64,000 nucleotides of DNA from Rhodopseudomonas sp. AAP120 (GTDB lineage: Bacteria; Pseudomonadota; Alphaproteobacteria; Rhizobiales; Xanthobacteraceae), in assembly GCF_001295845.1 (NCBI RefSeq), contig NZ_LJIC01000021.1:1-64000 (forward strand), written 5' to 3'. Below the pieces are notes generated by a model that saw nothing but the letters and a program-made list of their open reading frames with translations, was not told where the DNA came from and ran no database searches. Position numbers and translations under genes: made by a program. This document shows, piece by piece, positions 32,286 through 41,433 of this stretch; position 1 is the first letter of the stretch; each line of letters begins with the position of its first letter.

Positions 32286-34279
32286 GCGACCGCCGCGACA
32301 ACGATTTCCGCGTTCGCCCCAGCGCCCCGAAGAACCGGGGCAAGGGCCAGGGGCAGAGCTTTGTTTCCAAGGTGCTCAAGCAGGCGGGCAAGGCCAGCAG
32401 CGGCAAGTTCACAGTGCGCCGTCCTGGCGCGGCGGGCGGCACCAGCAATGGAACCGGCCAGCGGCCCGGCTCGCGCCTCGGGCGCGGCCATACGGCGGCG
32501 CGCTTCGCAGGTGCGAAGCTGACGCCCATGTCGCGGCGCGTGACCATCAAGACGCTGCTGGTGAACCACCAGCGGGCCAGCCCGCAGTCGCTCGGCAAGC
32601 ACTTGCGCTACATCGAGCGCGACGGCGTGGGCCGTGATGGCGAGCCGGGCCAAGCCTACGGGCCGCAAACCGACGCCGCCGACCTCGACGCCTTCAAGGA
32701 ACGCTGCGCCGACGACCGGCACCATTTCCGCTTCATCCTCTCGCCCGAGGATGGCGCGGAACTGGAAGACCTGCGCACCTACACGCGGCACCTCATGGGG
32801 CGCATGGAGGCCGACCTGGGCACGGGCCTCGACTGGGTTGCGGTCAACCACTGGAACACCGACAACCCGCACACGCACATCGTCGTGCGCGGGCGAGACG
32901 ACACCGGCAAAGACCTCATCATCGCGGGCGACTACATCGCCGACGGCTTCCGCCATCGCGCCGCCGAACTGGCGACCGAATGGCTGGGGCCGCGCACCGA
33001 GCTGGAGATCCAGCAGACCTTGGGACGCGAGGTGGAACAGGAGCGGTGGACGAGCCTGGATCGCACCTTGAAGCGCGAGGCCGGCGACGATGGCCTGGTG
33101 CATGTCGAACGGCTCAACGAACCCCGCTTGCAGCGCCAACGCCTGCTGCTGATCGGGCGCCTGCAACGCTTGCAGCGCCTGGGCCTGGCCGACGAGACGC
33201 AACCCGGCACCTGGGCCGTCCATGCCGATGCGGAAAAGACCTTGCGCGCCCTGGGCGAGCGCGGCGACATCATCCGCACCATGCAGCGGGCCATGCGCGG
33301 CGAGCCGCGCGAGCTGGCGGTGTTCGAGACGGGGGACGATGGCCGAACCATCCTCGGCCGCGTGGCCGCGAAGGGGCTGGCCGACGAGCTGCGCGACCGG
33401 GGCTATCTGGTCATCGACGGCGTGGACGGCAAGGCCCACTACGTCGCGCTCAACGCCCGCGATGAACTGGCGAACTATCCGGCCGGGGCCGTGGTGGAGG
33501 TGAAGGGATCGGCCGACGTGCGCGCGGCCGACAGGAACATCGCCGCGCTGGCGAGCGATGGCCTGTACCGCACCGATCATCACCTGGCCGTGGCGCAGGG
33601 CCAGGCCGTACCGGGCCGCGACCCGCAGGAGGCCGTGGCGGCCCACGTCCGCAGGCTGGAAGCCCTGCGCCGGGCCGGCATCGTGGAGCGCGTGGCCGAA
33701 GGGCTATGGAAGGTGCCGGGCGACCTGCCCGAGCAGGGCCGCCGCTACGACGCGCAGCGCCTGGGCGGCGTGGCCGTGGAGCTGAAATCGCACCTGCCCA
33801 TCGAGCGGCAGGCCCGCGTGATCGGGGCCACCTGGCTCGACCAGCAGTTGATCGGCGGCGGCTCGGGCCTGGGCGACCTGGGCTTTGGCGGCGAGGCCAA
33901 GCAGGCGATGCAGCAGCGCGCCGACTTCCTGGCCGAACAGGGACTGGCCGAGCGACGCGGACAGCGCGTGATCCTGGCGCGCAACCTGCTGGGCACGCTG
34001 CGCAACCGGGAGCTGGCGCAGGCCGCGAAGGACATAGCCGCCGACACCGGCCTGGAGCATCGCCCGGTGGCCGACGGGCAGCGCGTGGCCGGCATCTACC
34101 GGCGTAGCGTCATGCTCGCCAGCGGTCGCTACGCGATGCTGGACGACGGCAAGGGGTTCAGCCTGGTTCCGTGGAAGCCAATGATCGAGCAGAAGCTGGG
34201 CAAACGGGTAGCAGCGACAGTACGCAGTGCCAGTGCGTCTTGGGATTTCGGACGCAGCCGTGGCCCTTCCATCGGTTGA
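32282..34279 (+). CDS. Relaxase with DUF3363 domain (VirD2/TraI-like)
   Basis: A 665-residue conjugative relaxase. The N-terminal part has the histidine triad in Asn-His-Trp-Asn-Thr-Asp-Asn-Pro-His-Thr-His (three-His metal site), preceded by a lysine- and arginine-rich region and followed by the DUF3363 region across the C-terminal half. It would nick oriT and pilot the strand with the TraG coupling protein. ATG 32282 overlaps the upstream frame by 4 bp; the longer upstream extension is not credible. An oriT was not identified. Confidence 0.9.
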   Translation: MSDRRDNDFRVRPSAPKNRGKGQGQSFVSKVLKQAGKASSGKFTVRRPGAAGGTSNGTGQRPGSRLGRGHTAARFAGAKLTPMSRRVTIKTLLVNHQRASPQSLGKHLRYIERDGVGRDGEPGQAYGPQTDAADLDAFKERCADDRHHFRFILSPEDGAELEDLRTYTRHLMGRMEADLGTGLDWVAVNHWNTDNPHTHIVVRGRDDTGKDLIIAGDYIADGFRHRAAELATEWLGPRTELEIQQTLGREVEQERWTSLDRTLKREAGDDGLVHVERLNEPRLQRQRLLLIGRLQRLQRLGLADETQPGTWAVHADAEKTLRALGERGDIIRTMQRAMRGEPRELAVFETGDDGRTILGRVAAKGLADELRDRGYLVIDGVDGKAHYVALNARDELANYPAGAVVEVKGSADVRAADRNIAALASDGLYRTDHHLAVAQGQAVPGRDPQEAVAAHVRRLEALRRAGIVERVAEGLWKVPGDLPEQGRRYDAQRLGGVAVELKSHLPIERQARVIGATWLDQQLIGGGSGLGDLGFGGEAKQAMQQRADFLAEQGLAERRGQRVILARNLLGTLRNRELAQAAKDIAADTGLEHRPVADGQRVAGIYRRSVMLASGRYAMLDDGKGFSLVPWKPMIEQKLGKRVAATVRSASASWDFGRSRGPSIG

Positions 34280-34343
34280 GTCAGTTGCCCTTGACCACTC
34301 TTTGCAGATTCAGCTCGCGGTCGCGCGTCCGAGTGCAAGAAAT

Positions 34344-35474
34344 TCAGCTTGATGTCAGCGTGAAAGCCTCATGCACGGCGGACTGGACGGAGCCACCAGT
34401 TACGGGGCCACCTCCTGCCACGTAGATCGTGTCTCCAATGGTTGCGGCCGCGACTGCATGACGCGGAGTTGGCATTGGCGCATGATGCTGCCAGCTATCA
34501 GTGGCCGGGTCGTAGCTCTCCATCTGCCCATAGACCTTCGCTTGCGTGATCCGGCCATTAGCGGAAATACCGCTTTCTCCACCCATCGAAAAAATGCGAT
34601 CGCGATAGACCACCAAGCCATGACCCGAGCGTGCCGTCGGCATCGGGGCGCGTGGCTCCCACGTATCCCTATCCGGGAAGTACACATGGTGTAGGTCGGT
34701 GTTGTACTCGAACGTATTGAAGCGGCCGCCGATGACGTGGATGACGCCGTTACGAGCGACGCAGCCGACATGATCGCGGGCACCGGGCAGTGCCTTGCGC
34801 AATGTCCATCGGTCAGCGTCGGGATCGTAGGCTTCGTGCCAGCCGACACTGGCGCGTTCCTCCTTGGGAGCGGAAGCGCCGCCGATGAGGTGCACTCGCC
34901 CTTCGAGCACGACGGCTGCCGCCGCGCCGCGCGGCCGCGGCAAGGGCGCGATCGGCTCCCAGCGATCGGCGTCCACCACGTAGGCGTAGGCGTTGTTGAC
35001 CGGGCTTCTGTTCTGCTCCACGAAGCCGCCGAGCGCATATACGCGGCCTGCGAGAGCGGCGACGGCAACGTGGTTGGCGCCGCGCGGAAGCGGTGCCGCG
35101 ACGTACCAGCGATCCTCGGAAGGCTCATAAACATGGTGATAGGTTCGATCGACGCGGCCCTCCCCATATCCACCGATGACGTGCAGGCGACCCGCCCACG
35201 CAGCTCCCCAGGCCATCTCGCTGCGCGGCAGCGGCAATAGCGCTCTCGAAGTCCATCGACCCAGCGACCCAAGAGGCGCAGGACTCGCCGTGAGACGCTC
35301 GGCCTGCTCGCCGGGCATCAGGTGATCCATCATCGCGCCGCCTTGATGCAGGCGAGCAAAGGGCGCTAACGATGGCGTAGCAGGCTTAAGAACCGGTGCT
35401 GCTTTGGCAAAGCCAACTGCCGATGCGCCGAGCATCATGAGTGTCGAGCGCCGCGTCAGGGAAAATCTGGACAA
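34344..35474 (-). CDS. Tat-exported kelch-repeat protein
   Basis: A 376-residue protein. A twin-arginine signal (Thr-Arg-Arg-Ser-Thr-Leu-Met-Met-Leu-Gly, residues 7-16) suggests folded export. The mature part contains about five kelch repeats with the double-Gly pattern (Ile-Gly-Gly, Leu-Gly-Gly, Met-Gly-Gly) and spaced Tyr-Trp elements, forming a six-bladed propeller like N-acetylneuraminate epimerase relatives. The start is TTG at 35474 with AAAGGAG 7 bp upstream; no ATG gives a complete Tat signal. It is last in the monooxygenase-DUF4405-kelch unit. The substrate or partner is unknown. Confidence 0.8.
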   Translation of the reverse strand: MSRFSLTRRSTLMMLGASAVGFAKAAPVLKPATPSLAPFARLHQGGAMMDHLMPGEQAERLTASPAPLGSLGRWTSRALLPLPRSEMAWGAAWAGRLHVIGGYGEGRVDRTYHHVYEPSEDRWYVAAPLPRGANHVAVAALAGRVYALGGFVEQNRSPVNNAYAYVVDADRWEPIAPLPRPRGAAAAVVLEGRVHLIGGASAPKEERASVGWHEAYDPDADRWTLRKALPGARDHVGCVARNGVIHVIGGRFNTFEYNTDLHHVYFPDRDTWEPRAPMPTARSGHGLVVYRDRIFSMGGESGISANGRITQAKVYGQMESYDPATDSWQHHAPMPTPRHAVAAATIGDTIYVAGGGPVTGGSVQSAVHEAFTLTSS

Positions 35475-35496
35475 GGTGCGTCTCCTTTCGAGGGTT

Positions 35497-35994
35497 TCAT
35501 TCCGGCAAAAATACGATCCCTAAAAGTCGATTCTCACCAACGCCAGATTGGAGGGAAATCTCCCGGATCGACTGCTGGCCGGTCGCAACGATCCCATGTG
35601 CCTTGAACCTGCCAATGAGAACATCCGGCTCCATGTGAGTTACACCAGCCAGTGACGACAGTGGAGCATCGACCAAGGCCAGTTCGATGGGTCTTTTCAT
35701 CTGTGGGCCTGTCATGCGGCCCCAAGAGAAGAGCGACGCTGCAACAACACCCGCAAAGATGATCGCAATGGCCTTGGTTCCCGCAGACTTGAAGTGATTT
35801 TTGAATGGACGGAAGTTGGCCGTGATGTGTCCGGCGGCGCCGGCCAGGAAGAACCAGGAAAACCACTGATGCACCACTACCACGAGGCCGCGATCCAGCT
35901 CGAAGAACATCAGAACGCCGGTGGCCGACATCAGCAGAAACGAGCTGATCGTCAGCGGCGTGGCCCACGATCGCACGGCAGGAAATTTAGGCAC
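35497..35994 (-). CDS. DUF4405-type membrane protein
   Basis: A 165-residue protein with about three membrane helices and conserved histidines in Val-His-Gln-Trp-Phe-Ser-Trp and Gly-His-Ile-Thr-Ala-Asn, the pattern of DUF4405/cytochrome b561-like membrane heme proteins. The C-terminal 60 residues are soluble and probably periplasmic. The start is a GTG at 35994 that overlaps the monooxygenase stop by 8 bp, so it is translated from the same mRNA. It may pass electrons or anchor the kelch protein; this is inference. Confidence 0.72.
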   Translation of the reverse strand: MPKFPAVRSWATPLTISSFLLMSATGVLMFFELDRGLVVVVHQWFSWFFLAGAAGHITANFRPFKNHFKSAGTKAIAIIFAGVVAASLFSWGRMTGPQMKRPIELALVDAPLSSLAGVTHMEPDVLIGRFKAHGIVATGQQSIREISLQSGVGENRLLGIVFLPE

Positions 35995-37492
35995 GGCTAT
36001 TCACCCCGACTTCGTTCAAATACTTTTTCAAGGCTGCTGTTTCCCCGGACGCAACGATTGCGCCGATGTAGCCATCAGGGCGAACTAGCACCCAGTCGCC
36101 AGGAGAAGGCGCGTAGGCATCGACAAAATGGCCGCCTTCGTCGATGACATCACCACTTTGGCCGAAGACGTGCACGCGCAGCCCCGGACGTGGCGACACG
36201 CTCGCGGGTGCGACGCCATAACCCAGCAATGTCCAATGCGGGCCAGCGAACAATTCAAAGAGCCGGATCGGCTGTCCTGCCGCACCGCGAACCGGGGCAT
36301 CAGGGGCACGATCCCCTGCGAGCAGGCCGTCACTGCGCTCGGGCGCTTCCAGCGCAAGAGAGGATTCCGGATACCCGATATCGAGTTGGTGCACTTCACG
36401 GCCACGGCGGTTCTCACCCCGTTTGAGGGCATCAAGTAACTTCGTTGCAAGACCGAGCATGGCGGCCGCGACGGGTCGGCGTTCTTCCTCGTAGCTATCA
36501 AGGAGCGCATCGGGAGCGCCGGTAGTGACCGCCGCCAGCTTCCATCCCAGGTTGTAGGCGTCTTGGACACTCGTATTGAGTCCCTGGCCGCCTGTCGGCG
36601 GGTGAATATGCGCGGCGTCGCCGACCAGGAACACGCGACCGTCCCTGTAGCGATCCGCCAGACGCGCATTCATGTTGTAGGCCGAAGCCCAGGAGACGGA
36701 CTTGATCTGCACATCATTGCGGCCGGTGCGCTCGGCCACCATCGCGGTCAGGCCCGCAGCGGACATATCCACATCGCCTTCGAGAGGGATAGGCGCCTGA
36801 ATCTGGAATAGCTCAGTGCCCGCAAGCGGACATAGCGATAGCTGCCGCTCCATCGAACCTTCATTGAAGCGATGCCAGGCATTGCGCTCTATGCCGGTGA
36901 GGATGACATCCGCCACGATGGCCCGGACACCCAGGGTCTTGCCCGGAAAGCCGATGCCGAGCGTGCTACGCACGAAACTACGGCCACCGTCTGCGCCGAC
37001 GAGATACCGCGCGTGGACGGTCTCCGCACCTGCTCCGGCGGCGATCCGCGCGGTCACACCGTCTTCGTCTTGATCGAATCCGACCAGTTCGCAGCCGTAT
37101 TCAACCTGCACGCCGAGTTCGGCAAGTCGCTCCCGCATGACCCCTTCGGTCAGGAATTGGGGCACCAGCAGCGGCAGGTGATAAGGCTCGGCGGGTGTGG
37201 GCTGAACATCCTCGACCACTGCGGACTCTGCATAGCTTCCGTCCTCGCGGTATTCGCGCTGGGGCGGATAGATTCCGCCGGCCGCGACAACGCGGTCGAT
37301 GATGCCCAGATCCTCGAAAATTTCCTGTGTTCGCGGTTGGATGCCCTTGCCACGTGAGCCGTTGAAGGGCTCGTTCATCTTCTCGATCAGGCGGAATGGC
37401 ACGCCGCGTCGCGCTAGCTCAATGGCAAGCGTGAGGCCGGCTGCGCCCGCTCCGCAGATCAGAACGCCAGTCGTCAGGTTGGTTGTCATCAT
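35987..37492 (-). CDS. FAD-dependent aromatic monooxygenase (PheA/TfdB/MhpA class)
   Basis: A 501-residue class A flavin monooxygenase. The FAD motif Gly-Ala-Gly-Ala-Ala-Gly-Leu is near residue 16, a Glu/Arg ribose site follows, and Gly-Asp-Ala-Ala-His-Ile-His-Pro-Pro-Thr-Gly-Gly-Gln-Gly-Leu-Asn is near 287; the C-terminal thioredoxin-like domain typical of phenol hydroxylases is present. It hydroxylates an aromatic or polyketide substrate using NAD(P)H and O2. ATG 37492 or 37489 follows TTGGAG. It diverges from marR with an operator overlapping its promoter, so it is a probable target of MarR control. Confidence 0.85.
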   Translation of the reverse strand: MMTTNLTTGVLICGAGAAGLTLAIELARRGVPFRLIEKMNEPFNGSRGKGIQPRTQEIFEDLGIIDRVVAAGGIYPPQREYREDGSYAESAVVEDVQPTPAEPYHLPLLVPQFLTEGVMRERLAELGVQVEYGCELVGFDQDEDGVTARIAAGAGAETVHARYLVGADGGRSFVRSTLGIGFPGKTLGVRAIVADVILTGIERNAWHRFNEGSMERQLSLCPLAGTELFQIQAPIPLEGDVDMSAAGLTAMVAERTGRNDVQIKSVSWASAYNMNARLADRYRDGRVFLVGDAAHIHPPTGGQGLNTSVQDAYNLGWKLAAVTTGAPDALLDSYEEERRPVAAAMLGLATKLLDALKRGENRRGREVHQLDIGYPESSLALEAPERSDGLLAGDRAPDAPVRGAAGQPIRLFELFAGPHWTLLGYGVAPASVSPRPGLRVHVFGQSGDVIDEGGHFVDAYAPSPGDWVLVRPDGYIGAIVASGETAALKKYLNEVGVNSRA

Positions 37493-37501
37493 CGCTCCAA
37501 T

Positions 37502-37566
37502 GAGTGTATTATGCACGCAATGGGAGGCATTCTATGTCGTCAAAGAAAAGCGTGCAAGATGCACGC
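37502..37566. promoter_or_regulatory. Two MarR-type operators at the divergent monooxygenase/marR promoters
   Basis: GTGTATTATGCAC (37504-37516) and GTGCAAGATGCAC (37552-37564) match GTGYA-N3-TRCAC, centres 48 bp apart. The first lies 12 bp upstream of the monooxygenase ATG and 18 bp upstream of the marR ATG; the second lies within codons 7 to 11 of marR. This supports autoregulation and co-regulation of both directions. The same motif is paired at 22878 and 22924. Confidence 0.78.
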
Positions 37567-38022
37567 ATGTCTGAGCAACTCAAGGCGCTGCACGGTGCCC
37601 TCATAAGCATTGTTAGCGCGATGAACCGGCCACAGCGCGACGAGAAGCTGATCGAAGCCGCGGGCATCCGGCTCGACCGGGCGTTGTTTCCCCTTCTGAT
37701 CGGAATCGAACGGCTGGGGCCGATCGGCGTGATGGACTTGGCTGATCGTGCGGGACGGGACTACACCACCGTCAGCCGTCAGGTCGCCAAGCTCGAAAGC
37801 CTGGGTCTCGTGAAGCGTCAGGAGAACGCCGTCGATCGTCGCGTGCGCGAAGCTGTCATATCGCCGAAGGGCAAGGCGATGACGGTTCGCATCGACGCTG
37901 CACGCGAACGGATCGGTCGCGTGATTTTCAGCACCTGGGCCAAAGAAGACATCGAGGATCTCGTTCGGCTGATGCAGATGTTCGCTGTTGCGTTGGAGGA
38001 AGAACCGCCGGTCGGTTCTTAA
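37534..38022 (+). CDS. MarR-family regulator of the ICE cargo
   Basis: A 162-residue winged-helix regulator. After a short N-terminal helix it has the HTH core Gly-Val-Met-Asp-Leu-Ala-Asp-Arg-Ala-Gly-Arg-Asp-Tyr-Thr-Thr-Val-Ser-Arg-Gln-Val-Ala-Lys-Leu and the wing Ala-Val-Asp-Arg-Arg-Val-Arg-Glu, typical MarR. ATG 37534 has GGGAGG 6 bp upstream; ATG 37567 just after the inner operator is an alternative. It diverges from the monooxygenase gene. The motif shared with the reductase promoter at 22876-22939 implies that it also controls that gene. Confidence 0.88.
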   Translation: MSSKKSVQDARMSEQLKALHGALISIVSAMNRPQRDEKLIEAAGIRLDRALFPLLIGIERLGPIGVMDLADRAGRDYTTVSRQVAKLESLGLVKRQENAVDRRVREAVISPKGKAMTVRIDAARERIGRVIFSTWAKEDIEDLVRLMQMFAVALEEEPPVGS

Positions 38023-38045
38023 GTGGATCAGTAGAGGCAGAGGCA

Positions 38046-38960
38046 ATGGAACTTCGACATCTGCGTTGCTTCCTCGCTGTAGCCGAAGAACTCCATTTCG
38101 CTCGCGCGGCCGAGCGACTGCACATTGACCAGTCGCCGCTGTCCCGCACTATCAAGGAGCTGGAGGAAGAACTCGGTGCCCGATTGTTCGTTCGCACAAC
38201 CCGTAGCACGCAGTTAACTCGCGCTGGACGGTTGTTCCTAGAGCACGTTCAGCGTGTATTCGTAGCGTTAGAGCAGGCCAAAGATAGCGTCAAATCCGCC
38301 GCCAACGGCTTTCATGGTCAGTTGCGCATCGCTTTGTCAGACGGCATCACGCCGTCGCGGTTGCCGGCTTTGCTGGCGCGTAGCCGCGAAGAAGAACCCG
38401 AGGTAGATATCCGACTGTTCGAGGTTCCGCTGGCTCAGCAGATCAAGGGTCTGCATGATGACCTGTACGACGCCGGGTTTTCGATGGCCGAAGAGGCAGG
38501 CGATGGCATTTTGGTCAATTCCGCTTGGGAGGACGAATTGATGGTTGCTGTGCCTGCTCGCCATCCCGTGCTCGCCTTCAAACAGGTTCCGTTGAAGGAA
38601 GTGCTGCGCTATCCCCTAGCACTAGGCGACCCAGCCATCTGCGAAGGTCATGCACGCCAAGTTGATCGAATTCTTCGCGCATGTGGACAGGAGCCGCTAA
38701 TCGCGCAGCACGTGGCGACCTTCGATGTGATGTTTGCCCTAGTTTCCGCAGGGCTGGCATTGGGCTTGGCGGGCGAGGCACACATCGCTTCCAGCCGCGA
38801 GCCGGGCGTCGTGGCCCGCCGTTTGACGGGCAAGCCGACCATGCTCACGACTTATCTTCTTCGGCGCGATGCGGAGCCGTCCGAGATGCTGGCTCGATTC
38901 ATTGAACGAGTTGCTTTTATTGATTCGGCGGATGATCTCGGAGCCGCCGATGATTCCTGA
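38046..38960 (+). CDS. traR: LysR-type regulator, TraR of Tn4371-type ICE
   Basis: A 304-residue LysR regulator. The N-terminal HTH has Leu-Arg-His-Leu-Arg-Cys-Phe-Leu-Ala-Val-Ala-Glu-Glu, Leu-His-Phe-Ala-Arg-Ala-Ala-Glu-Arg-Leu and Gln-Ser-Pro-Leu-Ser-Arg-Thr-Ile; the rest is the periplasmic-binding-like effector domain. In Tn4371-type elements the LysR gene upstream of traG is called traR and is thought to govern transfer genes. It begins 23 bp after marR, in the same direction. The inducer is unknown. Confidence 0.85.
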   Translation: MELRHLRCFLAVAEELHFARAAERLHIDQSPLSRTIKELEEELGARLFVRTTRSTQLTRAGRLFLEHVQRVFVALEQAKDSVKSAANGFHGQLRIALSDGITPSRLPALLARSREEEPEVDIRLFEVPLAQQIKGLHDDLYDAGFSMAEEAGDGILVNSAWEDELMVAVPARHPVLAFKQVPLKEVLRYPLALGDPAICEGHARQVDRILRACGQEPLIAQHVATFDVMFALVSAGLALGLAGEAHIASSREPGVVARRLTGKPTMLTTYLLRRDAEPSEMLARFIERVAFIDSADDLGAADDS

Positions 38961-38985
38961 ACCATCCTATGAAAGGAATGGAACC

Positions 38986-39213
38986 ATGAACAAAATGATG
39001 TTGCTGATGTTGGCCACCGCGCTGACCGGATGCGGCCCCTCTCAACCTTCGGAAACCGTTGACTACCTTGTGGCCCATCCCGAGCGCATCAAGGAACTCC
39101 AGCGCCAATGCAAGGAGGATCGCGCGAAGGTCGGCGACGAACTCTGCGTGCGTGCGGCCGAGGCCGCCAAGCGGCGCTTCTTCGGCGATCGGCCGGAGCA
39201 AAAGACGCAGTAA
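38986..39213 (+). CDS. EexN/TrbK-like entry-exclusion lipoprotein 1
   Basis: A 75-residue lipoprotein. A signal of about 15 residues ends in a lipobox Leu-Thr-Gly-Cys, and the mature part carries Asp-Tyr-Leu-Val-Ala-His-Pro-Glu-Arg, a Gln-Cys, and a second Cys before Ala-Glu-Ala-Ala-Lys-Arg-Arg-Phe, the pattern of the EexN family. Such lipoproteins block entry of a second copy of the element. A paralogue with the same Cys spacing logic is at 46810. It is followed by a terminator. Confidence 0.78.
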   Translation: MNKMMLLMLATALTGCGPSQPSETVDYLVAHPERIKELQRQCKEDRAKVGDELCVRAAEAAKRRFFGDRPEQKTQ

Positions 39214-39265
39214 TACCCGCCGCCGTCGCACCGCTGCGACGAAGTTCGCGCTGTTACCTCGACAC

Positions 39266-39298
39266 GCCGCAACGCTCTCGCGTTAGCGGCGTTTTTAT
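39266..39298 (+). terminator. Intrinsic terminator between the exclusion gene and traG
   Basis: Stem GCCGC-AACGC (39266-39275) with GCGTT-A-GCGGC (39280-39290, one bulged A), loop TCTC, followed by GTTTTTAT. It separates the LysR/exclusion unit from traG, which must have its own promoter in 39299-39429. Confidence 0.8.
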
Positions 39299-39429
39299 CG
39301 TCTTCGCTCCAACAAGAAATCTTGTCTTTTTGGCCTGAATTGCCGCCATAACGGCCTTTGACCGGCCTGCGCAGACGCCTTGACCCTCGTCGTTGCGGCA
39401 CTCCCTCGTGCCGTGATCGGAGGCAGGCA

Positions 39430-41433
39430 ATGCAAGGGACGAACGTGCTGTTCGGCCAGATCGCCGTGGTATTCGGCATCGTGGTCGCCGGTGTGTGGAG
39501 CGCCACACAGTGGACAGCCGCCGCCCTGGGTTATCAGCTACGCCTTGGCTTGCCCTGGTTCGATTTCTTCGGCACGCCGGTCTATCACCCGTGGCGGTTG
39601 TTCGAGTGGTGGTTCTTCTTCGATGGCTACGCACCGCGCATCTTCGACATTGGGGGCGCCATCGCGGGCGGCAGCGGCCTTGTGGCCGTACTCGTTGCCA
39701 TCGGGATGTCGATCTGGCGCTCGCGGCAATCGCGCCTCGTCACGACCTATGGCTCGGCCCGCTGGGCGAACGCGGAGGACATCCGCAAGGCGGGCCTCAC
39801 ACGGCCGGCCGGCGTCTTCCTCGGTCAGCACGACCGGCAGTACCTGCGGCATGAAGGCCCGGAACACGTCCTGACCTTTGCGCCCACGCGCAGCGGCAAA
39901 GGTGTCGGCCTGGTGGTGCCGACGCTGCTTTCCTGGCCCGCGTCCGCCGTCGTCCACGACATCAAGGGCGAGAACTGGCAAATCACCGCAGGCTGGCGCT
40001 CGCGCTTCTCGCATTGCCTGCTGTTCAACCCCACGGATGCGAAGTCGGCGGCCTACAACCCGCTGCTGGAGGTGCGGCGCGGCGCGCATGAAGTGCGCGA
40101 CGTGCAGAACATCGCGGACATTCTGGTCGATCCCGAGGGCGCGCTTGAACGCCGCAACCATTGGGAGAAGACCTCGCACGCGCTGCTGGTCGGGGCCATC
40201 CTGCATGTGCTGTATGCCGGCGAGGACAAGACGCTGCGCGGCGTCGCCAACTTCCTCAGCGACCCAGCCAGCCCCTTCGAGCTGACCTTGCATCGGATGA
40301 TGACCACGCCGCACCTCGGCGATGGCCCGCATCCCGTCGTCGCTTCGGCGGCGCGCGAAGTGCTCAACAAGTCGGACAACGAGCGTTCCGGCGTGTTGAG
40401 TACCGCCATGTCGTTCCTCGGCCTGTACCGCGATCCCACGGTGGCCGAAGTCACGTCGCGTTGTGATTGGCGCATCGCCGATTTGATCGCGGCCGAGCAT
40501 CCGGTGTCGCTGTACCTGGTGGTGCCGCCTTCGGACATATCGCGCACCAAGCCGCTCATCCGCCTGATCCTCAACCAGATCGGGCGACGCTTGACCGAAT
40601 CGCTCGACGGCTCCGACGGCATCGAGCGCCGCCACAAGCTGCTGCTGATGCTCGATGAGTTTCCGGCCCTGGGCCGGCTCGACTTCTTCGAGACGGCGCT
40701 GGCCTTCATGGCGGGCTACGGCATCCGCAGCTTCCTCATCGCGCAGTCGCTCAACCAGATCGACAAAGCCTACGGCCAAAACCATTCGATTCTGGACAAC
40801 TGCCATGTGCGCGTGACGTTCGCCACCAACGACGAGCGCACCGCCAAGCGCATCTCCGAGACGCTGGGCACCGCGACTGAGCTGCGCGCGCAGCGCAACT
40901 ATGCGGGCCATCGGCTCGCGCCCTGGCTGGGACACCTGATGGTGTCGCGCCAGGAGACGGCCCGCCCGCTGCTGACGCCGGGCGAAGTCATGCAGCTTCC
41001 GCCCGACGACGCCGTGGTCATGGTGTCCAGCGTGGCACCGATCAGGGCCAAGAAGCTGCGCTACTACGCGGACGCGAATTTCAAGCGGCGCGTGCTGCCG
41101 CCGCCGGCGCTCGTCGTTGGCCGCTATGCAGATGCGCCGCCATCGCGCCCGGACGACTGGAGCGGGCTGGCGATCCCTGCCGTGCCCGCCGTGCCTGCGG
41201 CCGGTGCCGCCGACGGCTTTGGAGCCTCGGGCGACGACGGCGGCCCACGCCGCCAGCCCGAGCTTTCCGAAACCGCCGCCTACGACCCCGAGCTGGCCGC
41301 GCCCGCCGCCGACCTTGGGCTGCTCGATGACGACGACGACCTACCGCTTCCACTCCCGCGCCAGTTCGACCCGGCCATGCAGCGCACGGCCCGGCTGGCT
41401 TCCCTCGACCCCAACGACGGAATCGAGCTATGA
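39430..41433 (+). CDS. traG: TraG/VirD4-type coupling protein
   Basis: A 667-residue T4SS coupling ATPase. Two N-terminal membrane segments, then Walker A in Ala-Pro-Thr-Arg-Ser-Gly-Lys-Gly-Val-Gly and Walker B in Leu-Leu-Met-Leu-Asp-Glu-Phe-Pro-Ala-Leu-Gly. The C-terminal 80 residues are acidic and Pro/Ala-rich. It links the relaxosome to the Trb channel. ATG 39430 is preceded by GGAGGCAGGCA and is preferred over the upstream extension. It overlaps the next gene by ATGA. Confidence 0.93.
   Translation: MQGTNVLFGQIAVVFGIVVAGVWSATQWTAAALGYQLRLGLPWFDFFGTPVYHPWRLFEWWFFFDGYAPRIFDIGGAIAGGSGLVAVLVAIGMSIWRSRQSRLVTTYGSARWANAEDIRKAGLTRPAGVFLGQHDRQYLRHEGPEHVLTFAPTRSGKGVGLVVPTLLSWPASAVVHDIKGENWQITAGWRSRFSHCLLFNPTDAKSAAYNPLLEVRRGAHEVRDVQNIADILVDPEGALERRNHWEKTSHALLVGAILHVLYAGEDKTLRGVANFLSDPASPFELTLHRMMTTPHLGDGPHPVVASAAREVLNKSDNERSGVLSTAMSFLGLYRDPTVAEVTSRCDWRIADLIAAEHPVSLYLVVPPSDISRTKPLIRLILNQIGRRLTESLDGSDGIERRHKLLLMLDEFPALGRLDFFETALAFMAGYGIRSFLIAQSLNQIDKAYGQNHSILDNCHVRVTFATNDERTAKRISETLGTATELRAQRNYAGHRLAPWLGHLMVSRQETARPLLTPGEVMQLPPDDAVVMVSSVAPIRAKKLRYYADANFKRRVLPPPALVVGRYADAPPSRPDDWSGLAIPAVPAVPAAGAADGFGASGDDGGPRRQPELSETAAYDPELAAPAADLGLLDDDDDLPLPLPRQFDPAMQRTARLASLDPNDGIEL

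Noticed and set aside
32198-33646. Open frame opposite the relaxase gene
   Set aside because: Antisense shadow; no family resemblance, while the relaxase histidine triad is on the plus strand.
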